A stretch of DNA of 64,000 nucleotides from Kitasatospora kifunensis (GTDB taxonomy: Bacteria; Actinomycetota; Actinomycetes; Streptomycetales; Streptomycetaceae), in the NCBI RefSeq assembly GCF_014203855.1, contig NZ_JACHJV010000001.1, forward strand, positions 5,146,001 to 5,210,000, read 5' to 3'. The notes under the pieces are model-generated. The model was not told the origin of the DNA and did no database searches. It worked only from the letters and a program-made list of their open reading frames with translations. The position numbers were made by a program, and so were the translations under genes. This document shows, one piece after another, positions 8,524 through 16,330 of the stretch (its first letter is position 1; each line of letters starts with the position of its first letter).

Positions 8524-9918
8524 GTGACAGCGGTGCAGCAGGACCAGGGGACCGTGCGGGTCGCCCCGGGCCCCGTCCCTTCCGATGCCCCGGCCTGGCG
8601 CCGCTGGGTGGACGCCCCGATACGCGCGGTACGCGAAGCGCCGCGGCAGCAGATGCGCAAGGCCGCCCTGGTGGCCCTGGGCTCGCTCTTCATCTACGCC
8701 ATCGTCCGGCACTTCATCGGCACCTCGATGGTCGACATGATGGTCTACCGGGCCGAGGGCGCCGCCGTGGCGAACGGCCACGACCTCTACGCGCTGCGGG
8801 TCACCCAGTGGAACCTGCCGGCCACCTATCCGCCGTTCGCGGCGATGCTCTTCGTGCCGACCACCTGGCTGCCGGTCCCGCTCCTGCGGATGGCGGTCAC
8901 CGCGGGGAACATCGGGCTGCTCGCGCTGACCGCGCTACTGGCGTTCCGGCTGGTGGGCTGGCCGCGTCGGGAGCTGCGGCCGGTCGGCGTGGTGCTGGTG
9001 GCCGGCCTGGGCGTGTGGCTGGAGCCGGTCTTCACCACGCTGCGCTACGGCCAGATCAACCTGATCCTGGTCTGCCTGGTGCTCTGGGACCTGACCACCC
9101 CCGACAGCCGCAAGTGGAAGGGCGTGGGCATCGGCATCGCCGCCGGCATGAAGCTCACCCCCGGGCTCTTCGCGGTCTACCTGCTGCTCACCGGGCGGGT
9201 CCGGGCCGCGTTCGTGGCCGGCTTCGCCTTCCTGGCCTCGTTCGCGATCGGGGCGGCCGTGCTGCCCGGCGCCACCTGGGGCTTCTGGACCAAGTACCTC
9301 TACGACTCCTCCCGGGTCGGCGCGACCTACATCGTCGACAACCAGTCGCTGCGCGGCGTCGCCGCCCGGTTCCTGCACCTGGCCGACCCCGGCACCGCCG
9401 CCACCGTCGCCGCCGGGCTGATCGCCGTCGCGGGCCTGGCCATCGCCACCTGGAGCTACCGCAGCGACCGCTGGCTGCCGCGGGCCGAGGCCTGGGGGGT
9501 GTGCTGCACCGCGGTCACCGCCCTGCTGATCTCGCCGATCAGCTGGACCCACCACTGGGTCTGGTGCGTGCCGATCGTGATCCTGCTGGCAGCGGAGGCC
9601 GACCACGAGCGGTCCAGGCCGGTGGCGGTCCGCCGTCGGCGTTGGCGGGTGATCTACCGGCTGACGGTGGTCGGGTTCTGCTCCTTCTCGATGTGGCTGG
9701 TGCCGCACAAGGGCGTCACCAACCTGCAGATGAACCTGTTCAAGCAGGTGCCCGCGGGGATGTATCCGTGGATCGGGCTCTGCTTCCTGCTGGTCGCCGC
9801 GCTGCGGGTGCGTTCCCGGCGTCAGGCTGCCGGGCAGCCGCTGCTGCCACCGCTGGTGCCGGGGCAGCGGGTGGGCAGCGCGGACGAAGCCGGTCGGCGC
9901 GTTCCTGCGGGGCGCTGA
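8524..9918 (+). CDS. GT87-family membrane mannosyltransferase
   Basis: 464 residues, an integral membrane protein with roughly 9-11 segments. Family marks are VDMMVYRAEGAAVANGHDLYALR, LPATYPPFAAMLFVP, LEPVFTTLRYGQINLILVCLVLWD and GIAAGMKLTPGLFAVYLL; together they point to the GT87 (DUF2029) polyprenyl-phosphate-mannose-dependent alpha-mannosyltransferases, such as PimE-like enzymes. The acceptor here is unknown. GTG at 8524 is preferred because GGAG (8514-8517) sits 6 bases upstream; ATG 8512 and ATG 8488 are in-frame alternatives. TATGGT at 8480-8485 is a likely -10. It is convergent with ssgG. Confidence 0.85.
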   Translation: MTAVQQDQGTVRVAPGPVPSDAPAWRRWVDAPIRAVREAPRQQMRKAALVALGSLFIYAIVRHFIGTSMVDMMVYRAEGAAVANGHDLYALRVTQWNLPATYPPFAAMLFVPTTWLPVPLLRMAVTAGNIGLLALTALLAFRLVGWPRRELRPVGVVLVAGLGVWLEPVFTTLRYGQINLILVCLVLWDLTTPDSRKWKGVGIGIAAGMKLTPGLFAVYLLLTGRVRAAFVAGFAFLASFAIGAAVLPGATWGFWTKYLYDSSRVGATYIVDNQSLRGVAARFLHLADPGTAATVAAGLIAVAGLAIATWSYRSDRWLPRAEAWGVCCTAVTALLISPISWTHHWVWCVPIVILLAAEADHERSRPVAVRRRRWRVIYRLTVVGFCSFSMWLVPHKGVTNLQMNLFKQVPAGMYPWIGLCFLLVAALRVRSRRQAAGQPLLPPLVPGQRVGSADEAGRRVPAGR

Positions 9919-10009
9919 AGCCTGCGGCGGACTGGTGCCGCGGGCCCGCACGGGTCGCCTGCCCGGCACGCCTGGCAGGTGCGGCACGTGTGGCACGCGT
10001 GGCACGCGC

Positions 10010-10426
10010 TCAGGCCAGCAGCTCGGCGAGTGAGCCGTCCAGGTCGAGCACGTTGAGCTCACCGCCCGGCGGCACCAGCCGGTGCGCCCGCTCCAGCCAG
10101 GCGGCCACGGCCGGCAGCGGCGCCTCCAGCAGGGCGTCACCGCCCGGCGAGGTGAGTGCGAGGCAGAGCACGCTCTGCCGACCGCTGCGGGTCGGCCAGA
10201 TCCGCACGTCGCCCTGACCACACGGGCGGAAGGTGCCCTCCACCAGCAGCTCGCGCGAGAACACCCAGGTCACCGGGGTGCCGGTGTCCAGGTGGAAGGT
10301 GATGTGCACCGCGTACGGGTCGTGGCTGCCGTACGACAGCCGGGCCGGGACGGGGACGCTGCGCTCGGGGGAGAGCACCAGGTTGAGCTCCAGTTCGAAC
10401 TCCACCACGCTCGGCCGGCTGTCCAT
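10010..10426 (-). CDS. ssgG: SsgA-like sporulation/cell-division protein
   Basis: 138 residues, the standard size of SsgA-like proteins (SALPs), a family restricted to sporulating actinomycetes that directs septum placement and wall remodelling during sporulation. Family marks include VEFELELNLVL, VPARLSYGSHDPYAVHITFH, VTWVFSRELLVEGTFRPCGQGDVRIWPT and ALLEAPLPAVAAWLERAH. Naming as ssgG rests on position: from memory, ssgG (SCO2924) sits in the same hpd/mycosin neighbourhood in S. coelicolor. A GAGAGGA ribosome site precedes the ATG. The gene faces a 351-bp upstream region shared with the RDD gene. Confidence 0.85.
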   Translation of the reverse strand: MDSRPSVVEFELELNLVLSPERSVPVPARLSYGSHDPYAVHITFHLDTGTPVTWVFSRELLVEGTFRPCGQGDVRIWPTRSGRQSVLCLALTSPGGDALLEAPLPAVAAWLERAHRLVPPGGELNVLDLDGSLAELLA

Positions 10427-10777
10427 GTCGCTGATCCTCTCGGTCGCGTCCGAGCCCGCGGTGGGCCCGGTACACCTGGAGAGAGCGCATGGGTGCGCGG
10501 CTCTTACACGGGTTTTCGGCCCGTTTTCGTGATGCTGCTCACCGGGCCGGAGTGTGCTCCGGCGGTGGGGCGTGAAGCTGCTGAGACGCGCTGGTGGCGC
10601 ATGAGGGGCGCGCTCGGCTGTGCGGGCAGACCACCCGGTCAGCCAAGCGGGTCGGGCTCCCGGCTGTCGCGCTTATCGGTAACTGCCCGCCGGAGCCGAC
10701 GCCGAGGTACTACCCTTTGTGACTGCCCGGCGACGTGGCGTACGCTCCGCCGGTGGATCACAGGAGAGTAGATCTGC
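10427..10777. promoter_or_regulatory. Divergent control region of ssgG and RDD gene
   Basis: The 351-bp gap has no convincing ORF. For the RDD gene it holds TTGTGA (10717-10722), an 18-bp spacer and TACGCT (10741-10746), a fair sigma-70-type promoter, then AGGAGAG (10762-10768) as ribosome site. The ssgG side has GAGAGGA just before its ATG but no clear -10/-35 pair, which fits control by a developmental sigma factor. Confidence 0.55.
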
Positions 10778-12124
10778 ATGTCGGACCAGCCGTTGGTCGC
10801 CAGCGCGGACACCGCCGCGGTCCCCGCGCCCGGTTACTACCCGGACCCGTCGGTGCCGGGCTTCGTCCGCTACTGGAACGGCGGCACCTGGGTGCCCGGG
10901 ACCAGCCGCCCCGCGCCCGCCGACGGTGAGGTGCTGCCGGCGCCCGCGTTCGCCGCCCGCCCCGCCGTGCGCCCCAACGCGCGGTACATCCCGCCGCCCG
11001 CGCGGCTGGAGCGGGTGGGGGAGCGGCTTCCGGAGCAGGCGGGGGAGACCGGGCCGGTCTTCCTGGACGAGACCGCGGCCGGGGCACTCTTCACCAGGGC
11101 GTCGGCGGAGCCGGAGCCGGAACCGGCGCGGGAACCGGAGCCCGAGCCGGGATCGGCGGGAGCGGGCAACTGGGAGCGGAGCGGCTGGCTCGCGGACCCG
11201 CGGGCGCAGCGGGGACTGCTGGAGACGGGGCGGGCGCCGCGCTGGGTGTCCTGGGGAGCCGGGGAGGAGCCGACGCCTGCTCCGGCAGCTGACTCGGCAC
11301 CCGCTCCGGCGCCTGACCTGGCGCCCGCTCCGACGTCGGCCTCGGTGCCGGTCCCGCGTGGCGGGGCGGCGGTGGCTGCCGCGGCCCCGGTTCCTGCCCC
11401 GGTGCCCGCCGCTGCCCCCGTCACGGTGCCTGTCCCGGTCGCCGCCGCCCCTGTCGTCCCTGTCGCGCCGACGGTGCCCCTCGCGCCCGTACCGCGCCGG
11501 AGGTCGGCGCAGTCGACTTCCGGCGCAGCGGTTCTCCCCGCACGGGTGTCGCGGCAGCCGGTGCCCGTCTCCAAGCCCGGACCGGTGCGCGCACCCGCGC
11601 CGGTGACCGGCGGGGTCGGGCGGCGGCTGGCGGCCCGGCTGGTCGACGGGGTGGTGCTGAGTGGGGTGGGCGCCGCAGTCGGGATCCCGTTGACCATCGC
11701 GACCATGGCGGACGTGCAGCTGAAGCTCGATCGGGCCCGGACGGCCAGCCATCTGACGGGCCGGGAGGTTCAGGTCTGGCTGATCGACGGAGCCTTCCTC
11801 GGCCGGGTGGCGCTGTTGCTCGGCACCCTGTTGCTGGCCGGGTTCCTGCTCGAGGTGCTGCCGACCGCACGCACCGGCCGCACCTTCGGCAAACGGCTGG
11901 TCGGACTACGGGTCGTCAGGGCCGAGTCCGGACAGCAGGCGCAAGGGGGCCGTGGCGAGCGGGCTGTGCCACGGCCGCCGAGCCTGGGTAGGGCCTTCGT
12001 CCGCTGGCTGGTCGGCCAGTTGTCGATACTGACGGTGCTGGGCCCGCTCGTCATGTTGGCGGACCGTCAGCAGCGGCGTGGTTGGGCGGATCGGGCAGCA
12101 CGGACGCGGGTGGTCAAGGCCTGA
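10778..12124 (+). CDS. DUF2510-RDD membrane protein
   Basis: 448 residues in three parts. A short DUF2510-type N-terminus (GYYPDPSVPGFVRYWNGGTW, about 17-38) is typical of actinobacterial membrane proteins. A low-complexity middle (about 110-280) is rich in Pro/Ala/Glu, with EPEPEPAREPEPEPG. The C-terminal RDD domain has VGRRLAARLVDGVVL, two membrane segments and FGKRLVGLRVVRAESG. RDD proteins are thought to be membrane carriers or assembly factors; the role here is unknown. A second RDD gene follows, and both lie upstream of the WXG/mycosin group, where RDD proteins are common companions of type VII loci. Confidence 0.82.
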   Translation: MSDQPLVASADTAAVPAPGYYPDPSVPGFVRYWNGGTWVPGTSRPAPADGEVLPAPAFAARPAVRPNARYIPPPARLERVGERLPEQAGETGPVFLDETAAGALFTRASAEPEPEPAREPEPEPGSAGAGNWERSGWLADPRAQRGLLETGRAPRWVSWGAGEEPTPAPAADSAPAPAPDLAPAPTSASVPVPRGGAAVAAAAPVPAPVPAAAPVTVPVPVAAAPVVPVAPTVPLAPVPRRRSAQSTSGAAVLPARVSRQPVPVSKPGPVRAPAPVTGGVGRRLAARLVDGVVLSGVGAAVGIPLTIATMADVQLKLDRARTASHLTGREVQVWLIDGAFLGRVALLLGTLLLAGFLLEVLPTARTGRTFGKRLVGLRVVRAESGQQAQGGRGERAVPRPPSLGRAFVRWLVGQLSILTVLGPLVMLADRQQRRGWADRAARTRVVKA

Positions 12125-12207
12125 GGTGTGCCCATGGTGCGTCAGAACATGGGCAAAACGGGTCAGATGTCCATAGAAGATATGATTTTCGGTGGTCTAC
12201 TCTCCCT

Positions 12208-12909
12208 ATGAGCACCTACGACCCTTCGAGCTCTGAGCCGGAGGGGGGCGGCAAGCCCTCCTTCGACAAGCAGCCGCCCTCGTCGAGCACGCCCCAGGAC
12301 ACCCCGTCCGACGGTGCGGATCGCCCCGGCGCGCCGCCGCCGTTCGGCTCCCCGTCCGACGGCAACGCCCATGGCGCCGGCCCCTACACGGGGGGCCCGT
12401 ACGGAGGCAGCTCATACGGGGGCGGTCCGGACGGCGGCACTCCGGGTGGAGCACCGTTCGGCGGTCCTGGTCCCGGTCCGGTTGCCGGCATGCCGCCGAT
12501 CGGCACCTGGCCGCGCCGGATCCTGGCTCGGATCATCGACTACGTCATCATTCAGGTGATCGCCCTTCTGCTGGTCCTGCCGTTCACCGGCTTCGGCAAC
12601 CGGAACGGTTACACCGATGGCGTCTGGGTCTTCTACGGCCTCTACCTGATCTACGAGGGCCTGATGCTCTCCCGGGACGGCCAGACGCTCGGCAAGAAGG
12701 TGATGGACGTCCGCGTCGCGATGCTGGCCGACGGCAGCAGCCCCACCGGCTCGGCCGCGTGGACCCGCGCGGCGGTCTACACGCTGCCGGCCGCGATCTG
12801 CTGCGGGCTCTGGTGGCTGATCGACGGCATGTTCGGGGTCTTCGACAAGCCGTACCGCCAGTGCCTGCACGACAAGGCGGCGAAGACCGTGGTGGTGTCC
12901 ACGCAGTGA
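12208..12909 (+). CDS. RDD-family membrane protein
   Basis: 233 residues. The first 95 are a disordered Gly/Pro/Ser-rich tail (GGSSYGGGPDGGTPGGAP). The RDD domain follows with PRRILARIIDYVIIQVIALLL, a second segment around GVWVFYGLYLIYEGLML, the motif DGQTLGKKVMDVRV and a third segment around LPAAICCGLWWLIDGMF. No ribosome site precedes ATG 12208; TACTCT at 12198-12203 may be a -10, giving a transcript that starts at or near the ATG. It is 83 bp after the first RDD gene and probably transcribed separately. Confidence 0.82.
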   Translation: MSTYDPSSSEPEGGGKPSFDKQPPSSSTPQDTPSDGADRPGAPPPFGSPSDGNAHGAGPYTGGPYGGSSYGGGPDGGTPGGAPFGGPGPGPVAGMPPIGTWPRRILARIIDYVIIQVIALLLVLPFTGFGNRNGYTDGVWVFYGLYLIYEGLMLSRDGQTLGKKVMDVRVAMLADGSSPTGSAAWTRAAVYTLPAAICCGLWWLIDGMFGVFDKPYRQCLHDKAAKTVVVSTQ

Positions 12910-12958
12910 GGCCGGGGGCACGCGGACCAGGCCGGCGGCAGCGCTAGCGTGGTCCGCG

Positions 12959-12988
12959 ATGTCCGTACCGACTTCGGGGGAACCGTGA
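12959..12988 (+). CDS. Possible leaderless 9-codon uORF before endonuclease V
   Basis: ATG 12959 opens MSVPTSGEP and stops with TGA 12986-12988, which overlaps the GTG (12985) of endonuclease V. TAGCGT at 12945-12950 is a good -10 that would place the RNA start about at this ATG. A ribosome finishing this mini-ORF would stand on the nfi start, so it may couple or tune nfi translation. Confidence 0.35.
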   Translation: MSVPTSGEP

Positions 12989-13743
12989 ACGTGCCTGACC
13001 GAGCTGCCAGTGGTCGTAGCGTGCCTGTCGAGGGGGCTGTGGACTTGGCCCCGGTGGATCTGGCGAGTTGGCCGCGCACCGAGGACGCGGCGCTCGCCGA
13101 GCAGCGGCGGTTGCGCCCGCTGGTCGAGCCGCGGGGGGCGGCCCCCGCCCCCGGTTCGCTGGTGGCCGGCGTGGACGTGGCGTACGACGACGAGCGGAAC
13201 ACCGTCGCCGCGGCGGCCGTGCTGCTCGACCTCGGCACCCTGGAGGTGATCGAGGAGTCCACCGCCGTCGGCCCGATCGCCTTCCCCTACCTGCCGGGCC
13301 TACTGGCCTTCCGTGAACTCCCCGCCGTGATCGACGCCCTGGCCGGTCTGCGGCAGCGGCCCGAGCTGGTGGTCTGCGACGGCTACGGCCTGGCCCACCC
13401 GCGCAGGCTGGGCCTGGCCAGCCACCTCGGCGTGCTGACCGGCCTGCGGACCCTGGGCGTCGCCAAGACCCCGTTCGGCTTCGATCACCAGGACCCGGCT
13501 CCCGAGCGCGGCGCCTGGTCCCCACTGCTCGACCGGGACAGCGGCGAGGAGGTGGGCCGTGCGCTCCGCACTCGCGAAGGGGTGAAGCCGGTCTTCGTCT
13601 CGGTCGGTCACCGGATCGGGCTGACCGAGGCGGTCTCCTGCGTCCTCGCGCTGACCCCGCGCTACCGCCTGCCGGAGACCACCCGGCACGCCGACTCGCT
13701 CTGCCGCAGGACCTTGGCGGAGAGCCTTGCGGCCCACTCCTGA
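12985..13743 (+). CDS. nfi: Endonuclease V
   Basis: 252 residues. The enzyme cuts DNA (or RNA) next to deoxyinosine/inosine and starts repair of deaminated adenine. The conserved blocks are present: LVAGVDVAYDDERNT (metal Asp), FPYLPGLLAFRELPAV (metal Glu and wedge PYIPG-like strand), LVVCDGYGLAHPRRLGLASHLGV (Asp and His) and GVAKTPFGF. The usual DGHG reads DGYG, a small change outside the catalytic set. The GTG at 12985 has GGGGGA (12976-12981) upstream; GTG 12991 is also possible. The N-terminal 30 residues are an extension beyond the core. It stands alone between membrane-protein and WXG genes. Confidence 0.9.
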   Translation: MNVPDRAASGRSVPVEGAVDLAPVDLASWPRTEDAALAEQRRLRPLVEPRGAAPAPGSLVAGVDVAYDDERNTVAAAAVLLDLGTLEVIEESTAVGPIAFPYLPGLLAFRELPAVIDALAGLRQRPELVVCDGYGLAHPRRLGLASHLGVLTGLRTLGVAKTPFGFDHQDPAPERGAWSPLLDRDSGEEVGRALRTREGVKPVFVSVGHRIGLTEAVSCVLALTPRYRLPETTRHADSLCRRTLAESLAAHS

Positions 13744-13876
13744 GGGGATCCTGACGGGGCGTTTGGTGTTGGACAGCGGGGTTGGCGTTGAGTTGAATAC
13801 TTGGGAAGCTGAGTCGGGTCGGGGCTGACGCGGACACGACTGGGCATAACGGGGCGAAACGGGGGAGGCACGAACC

Positions 13877-14677
13877 GTGGCCGACAAGGGGAACAGCGGA
13901 GCGGGCTCGGCGGGCGGTCCAGGGGGCGGTGCGGGCTCGGGCTACCAGGTCGAGGTGGACAGCCTGCGCGCTTTCGCGGGCCAGGTCCGCGGCCTGCTGG
14001 CGGAGTTCCAGGAGAGCGCCGACGGTCCGACCACGCACGCCCGAACCGGTGTGGGCGGTAGTTCCTTCGGTGACTTCGCCGAGGCGAAGGACCTGCACAA
14101 CCAGTACGAACTGATGCGCGACGGCCTGCGTGACGTGCTCACCGCGCTCCAAGAGGCGATCGACGACGCGCAGCGCAAGGCCGACCTGACCGCGACGAAC
14201 TACGAGGAGCAGGAGCACCAGACGGCCCAGCAGCTGAAGGTCTCCTCCGACGGCTGGTCGGTCGGCACCGTGGCCTCCTCGCCCGCCACCTACGGCGCGG
14301 CCGCCGCCGGCGCGGTGGCGGGCGCCACGGCCGGGCGCTCCGCGGCGAAGTCCGCCAACCGGACGGTGGTCAAGGACGCGGCGGCGGAGAAGCCGCAGGA
14401 CGCACCGGAGGAGGCGCCGACGGACGCGACGCCGGACACCGGTGGCGGGTCGGCGCCCGGGTCGGTGCCCGGGTCGGGACCTGAGACGCAGCCGGAGACG
14501 GTTCCCGGTGCGGTGGCGCCGGGCGGCGGGGTGCCGGGTGCGGCGGGGAAGGGCAACTCCGCGCGGACCGGCGGGGCGGACGAGACCGGCGGCGGTGATG
14601 GAGTCGGCGGCGACGGTGGCGGTGGCAACGGTGGGGGCACCGGTGGCGGCGGACCGGTGGAGCAGCCGACGTGGTGA
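13877..14677 (+). CDS. WXG100-like protein with Gly-rich tail, putative type VII substrate
   Basis: 266 residues. Residues 20-125 look like an ESAT-6/WXG-type helical hairpin (VEVDSLRAFAGQVRGLLAEF, then a turn at VGGSSFGDF, then long amphipathic helices). The WXG turn itself is replaced by SSFGD. Residues 135-155 are a hydrophobic Ala/Gly stretch, and the last 100 residues are disordered (PGSVPGSGPE, then runs of GGGDG). There is no Sec signal. Such proteins are usually exported by or associated with type VII systems. It sits 46 bp before another WXG-type gene and the mycosin. GTG 13877 has GGGGAGG 9 bases upstream. Confidence 0.6.
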   Translation: MADKGNSGAGSAGGPGGGAGSGYQVEVDSLRAFAGQVRGLLAEFQESADGPTTHARTGVGGSSFGDFAEAKDLHNQYELMRDGLRDVLTALQEAIDDAQRKADLTATNYEEQEHQTAQQLKVSSDGWSVGTVASSPATYGAAAAGAVAGATAGRSAAKSANRTVVKDAAAEKPQDAPEEAPTDATPDTGGGSAPGSVPGSGPETQPETVPGAVAPGGGVPGAAGKGNSARTGGADETGGGDGVGGDGGGGNGGGTGGGGPVEQPTW

Positions 14678-14723
14678 TGGCGACCGTGCACAGGAATGAT
14701 TCGAGGACCGGAGGCGTGCGATC

Positions 14724-16286
14724 GTGAGTTCCGATGTCACCGACTTCAACGGCTACAGCCACGGCGCGCTGCGGAAGATGGTCGAGGCCCTGAACTCGGG
14801 CGACGTGATGGCCGCCAGCGACCCCTGGCGCCGGGCGGCGGACACGCTCAAGAAGATCCGCACCGCCCTGGACACGGCCTCCGGCGACGCCACCTACAGC
14901 TGGCAGGGCAACACCAGCGACGCCTTCTACTCGAAGATGACCAAGCTGGCGACGAGCGTCAACAACACGGCGGCGTACGCGAACGACGCGGCCAACACGC
15001 TGCGGATGATGTCCGAGGCGATCGATCAGGCCAAGCACGACATGCCTGAGGAACCGGGCTTCTGGTCCCAGGTCGGCAACGCGATCTCCGACACCGCCCA
15101 GAACGCGGTGGGGATCCAGGACGACAGCACGCAGATCCCGATCAAGGATCAGAAGAAGGCGGAAGCGGTCGCGGTCATGCAGACCTTGGCCAACAAGTAC
15201 CGGACGGCGACGCCGGTGTTGAAGCCGCCAGTGTTCAGCAATATTGATGAATCGACGGTGCCACCGCCGGACCCGACTCCGGCGGCTGCCTTGAGCGCCT
15301 TTGTGATGGGTGCAGGACTTGGTGCCATTGGTGGCTACACCTCGGCCCCCGTGAACACCCAGGTGGTGACGCGGGTTTCAGGGGGCGTGGGAGCTCCGAC
15401 TGCCGTCGCCCCGCCAAGGGAGCAAGTCGTAGCCCCTGCGGCGCCCACGGACTCCGGAATCAAGGGTGGGGTCGCCAATCCGGCGCCCAAACCGCCGAAG
15501 TCGGTGGCCGTTGGTGCGGACGCACCGGTTGTCAGCCACAAGGCCGACTCGCAGCCCGTCCGTCCCACGTCCAGCCCGTCCGTCCCCTCGTCGCAACCGG
15601 TCATCACGGGCAGCGGGACCGGCCTTGACGGTGCGGTCGTGGCCGCGCCCAGGCCGCCGCTGGCCGGGGCCGCAGGCGGTGCGGCCACGGCAGGTGTAGG
15701 CGTTGGCGGCTCTGGCAACACGCTGCCGATGGGCTACGGCGCAGGAGTCGCACGGATTCCGACGCTGGGTCCTCGGCTGTCCGCCGGATCCTTCAACGGA
15801 GAGGCGGAGCCCAACCGACGTCCTGGTGTTGGCGAGTCGACGTTCGACGAAGAAGCCGAAGGGGCGTCGGCCAGTCGGGTGGGTGGTGGCGGCCTCGGAC
15901 GGAGCAGTGCAGCGCGCCAGGGTTATGGGATCGGTGAGGAACCGTCAGCAGCTGGTCGCGGTGGCGGTTACGGACGCGGTGGTGCGGCCCGAAAAGTCGG
16001 TGTTGGTGGCGTGGTGGGCGAAGGAGAGGAGCCGGTCGTCGGTCGCGTTGAGGGCGGCCCGCGCAAGGGCTTCACCGAAGGCGGTAGCGGCCTCGGCCTG
16101 CGTGGCCGGGTGGCGAGCGAGCCTGAGGATGCCGCTGCGGAGCGCAGCGGAACCGGCCTGATGCCGGGACAGACTCAGGCGGCCCGTCGGAAGAAGCGCA
16201 GAGAGGGTAAGCGGGCCGACTACCTGGTCGAGGACGAGGAGAGTTGGATGTCGGCTGAGGACGTCAACCCGGGCGTGGTGGAATGA
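14724..16286 (+). CDS. WXG100/PPE-like protein with long low-complexity tail
   Basis: 520 residues. The N-terminal 110 residues form a WXG-type hairpin with a true W-x-G turn (YSWQGNTSDAF). A helical segment (to about 170) follows, then 300 residues of Pro/Ala/Gly-rich disordered sequence (SSPSVPSSQPV, GRGGGYGRGG). The end is charged and distinctive: ARRKKRREGKRADYLVEDEE, then SWMSAEDVNPGVV. The conserved tail may be a docking signal. From about 15180 the codon use is much less GC-biased (for example AAT ATT GAT GAA near 15240) than in its first third. GTG 14724 with GGAGG upstream. A putative substrate for the mycosin that follows 44 bp downstream. Confidence 0.7.
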   Translation: MSSDVTDFNGYSHGALRKMVEALNSGDVMAASDPWRRAADTLKKIRTALDTASGDATYSWQGNTSDAFYSKMTKLATSVNNTAAYANDAANTLRMMSEAIDQAKHDMPEEPGFWSQVGNAISDTAQNAVGIQDDSTQIPIKDQKKAEAVAVMQTLANKYRTATPVLKPPVFSNIDESTVPPPDPTPAAALSAFVMGAGLGAIGGYTSAPVNTQVVTRVSGGVGAPTAVAPPREQVVAPAAPTDSGIKGGVANPAPKPPKSVAVGADAPVVSHKADSQPVRPTSSPSVPSSQPVITGSGTGLDGAVVAAPRPPLAGAAGGAATAGVGVGGSGNTLPMGYGAGVARIPTLGPRLSAGSFNGEAEPNRRPGVGESTFDEEAEGASASRVGGGGLGRSSAARQGYGIGEEPSAAGRGGGYGRGGAARKVGVGGVVGEGEEPVVGRVEGGPRKGFTEGGSGLGLRGRVASEPEDAAAERSGTGLMPGQTQAARRKKRREGKRADYLVEDEESWMSAEDVNPGVVE

Positions 16287-16330
16287 GTCACCGTCTTAGG
16301 TGACAGCTTCGAGAATTGGGGTGACCGACA

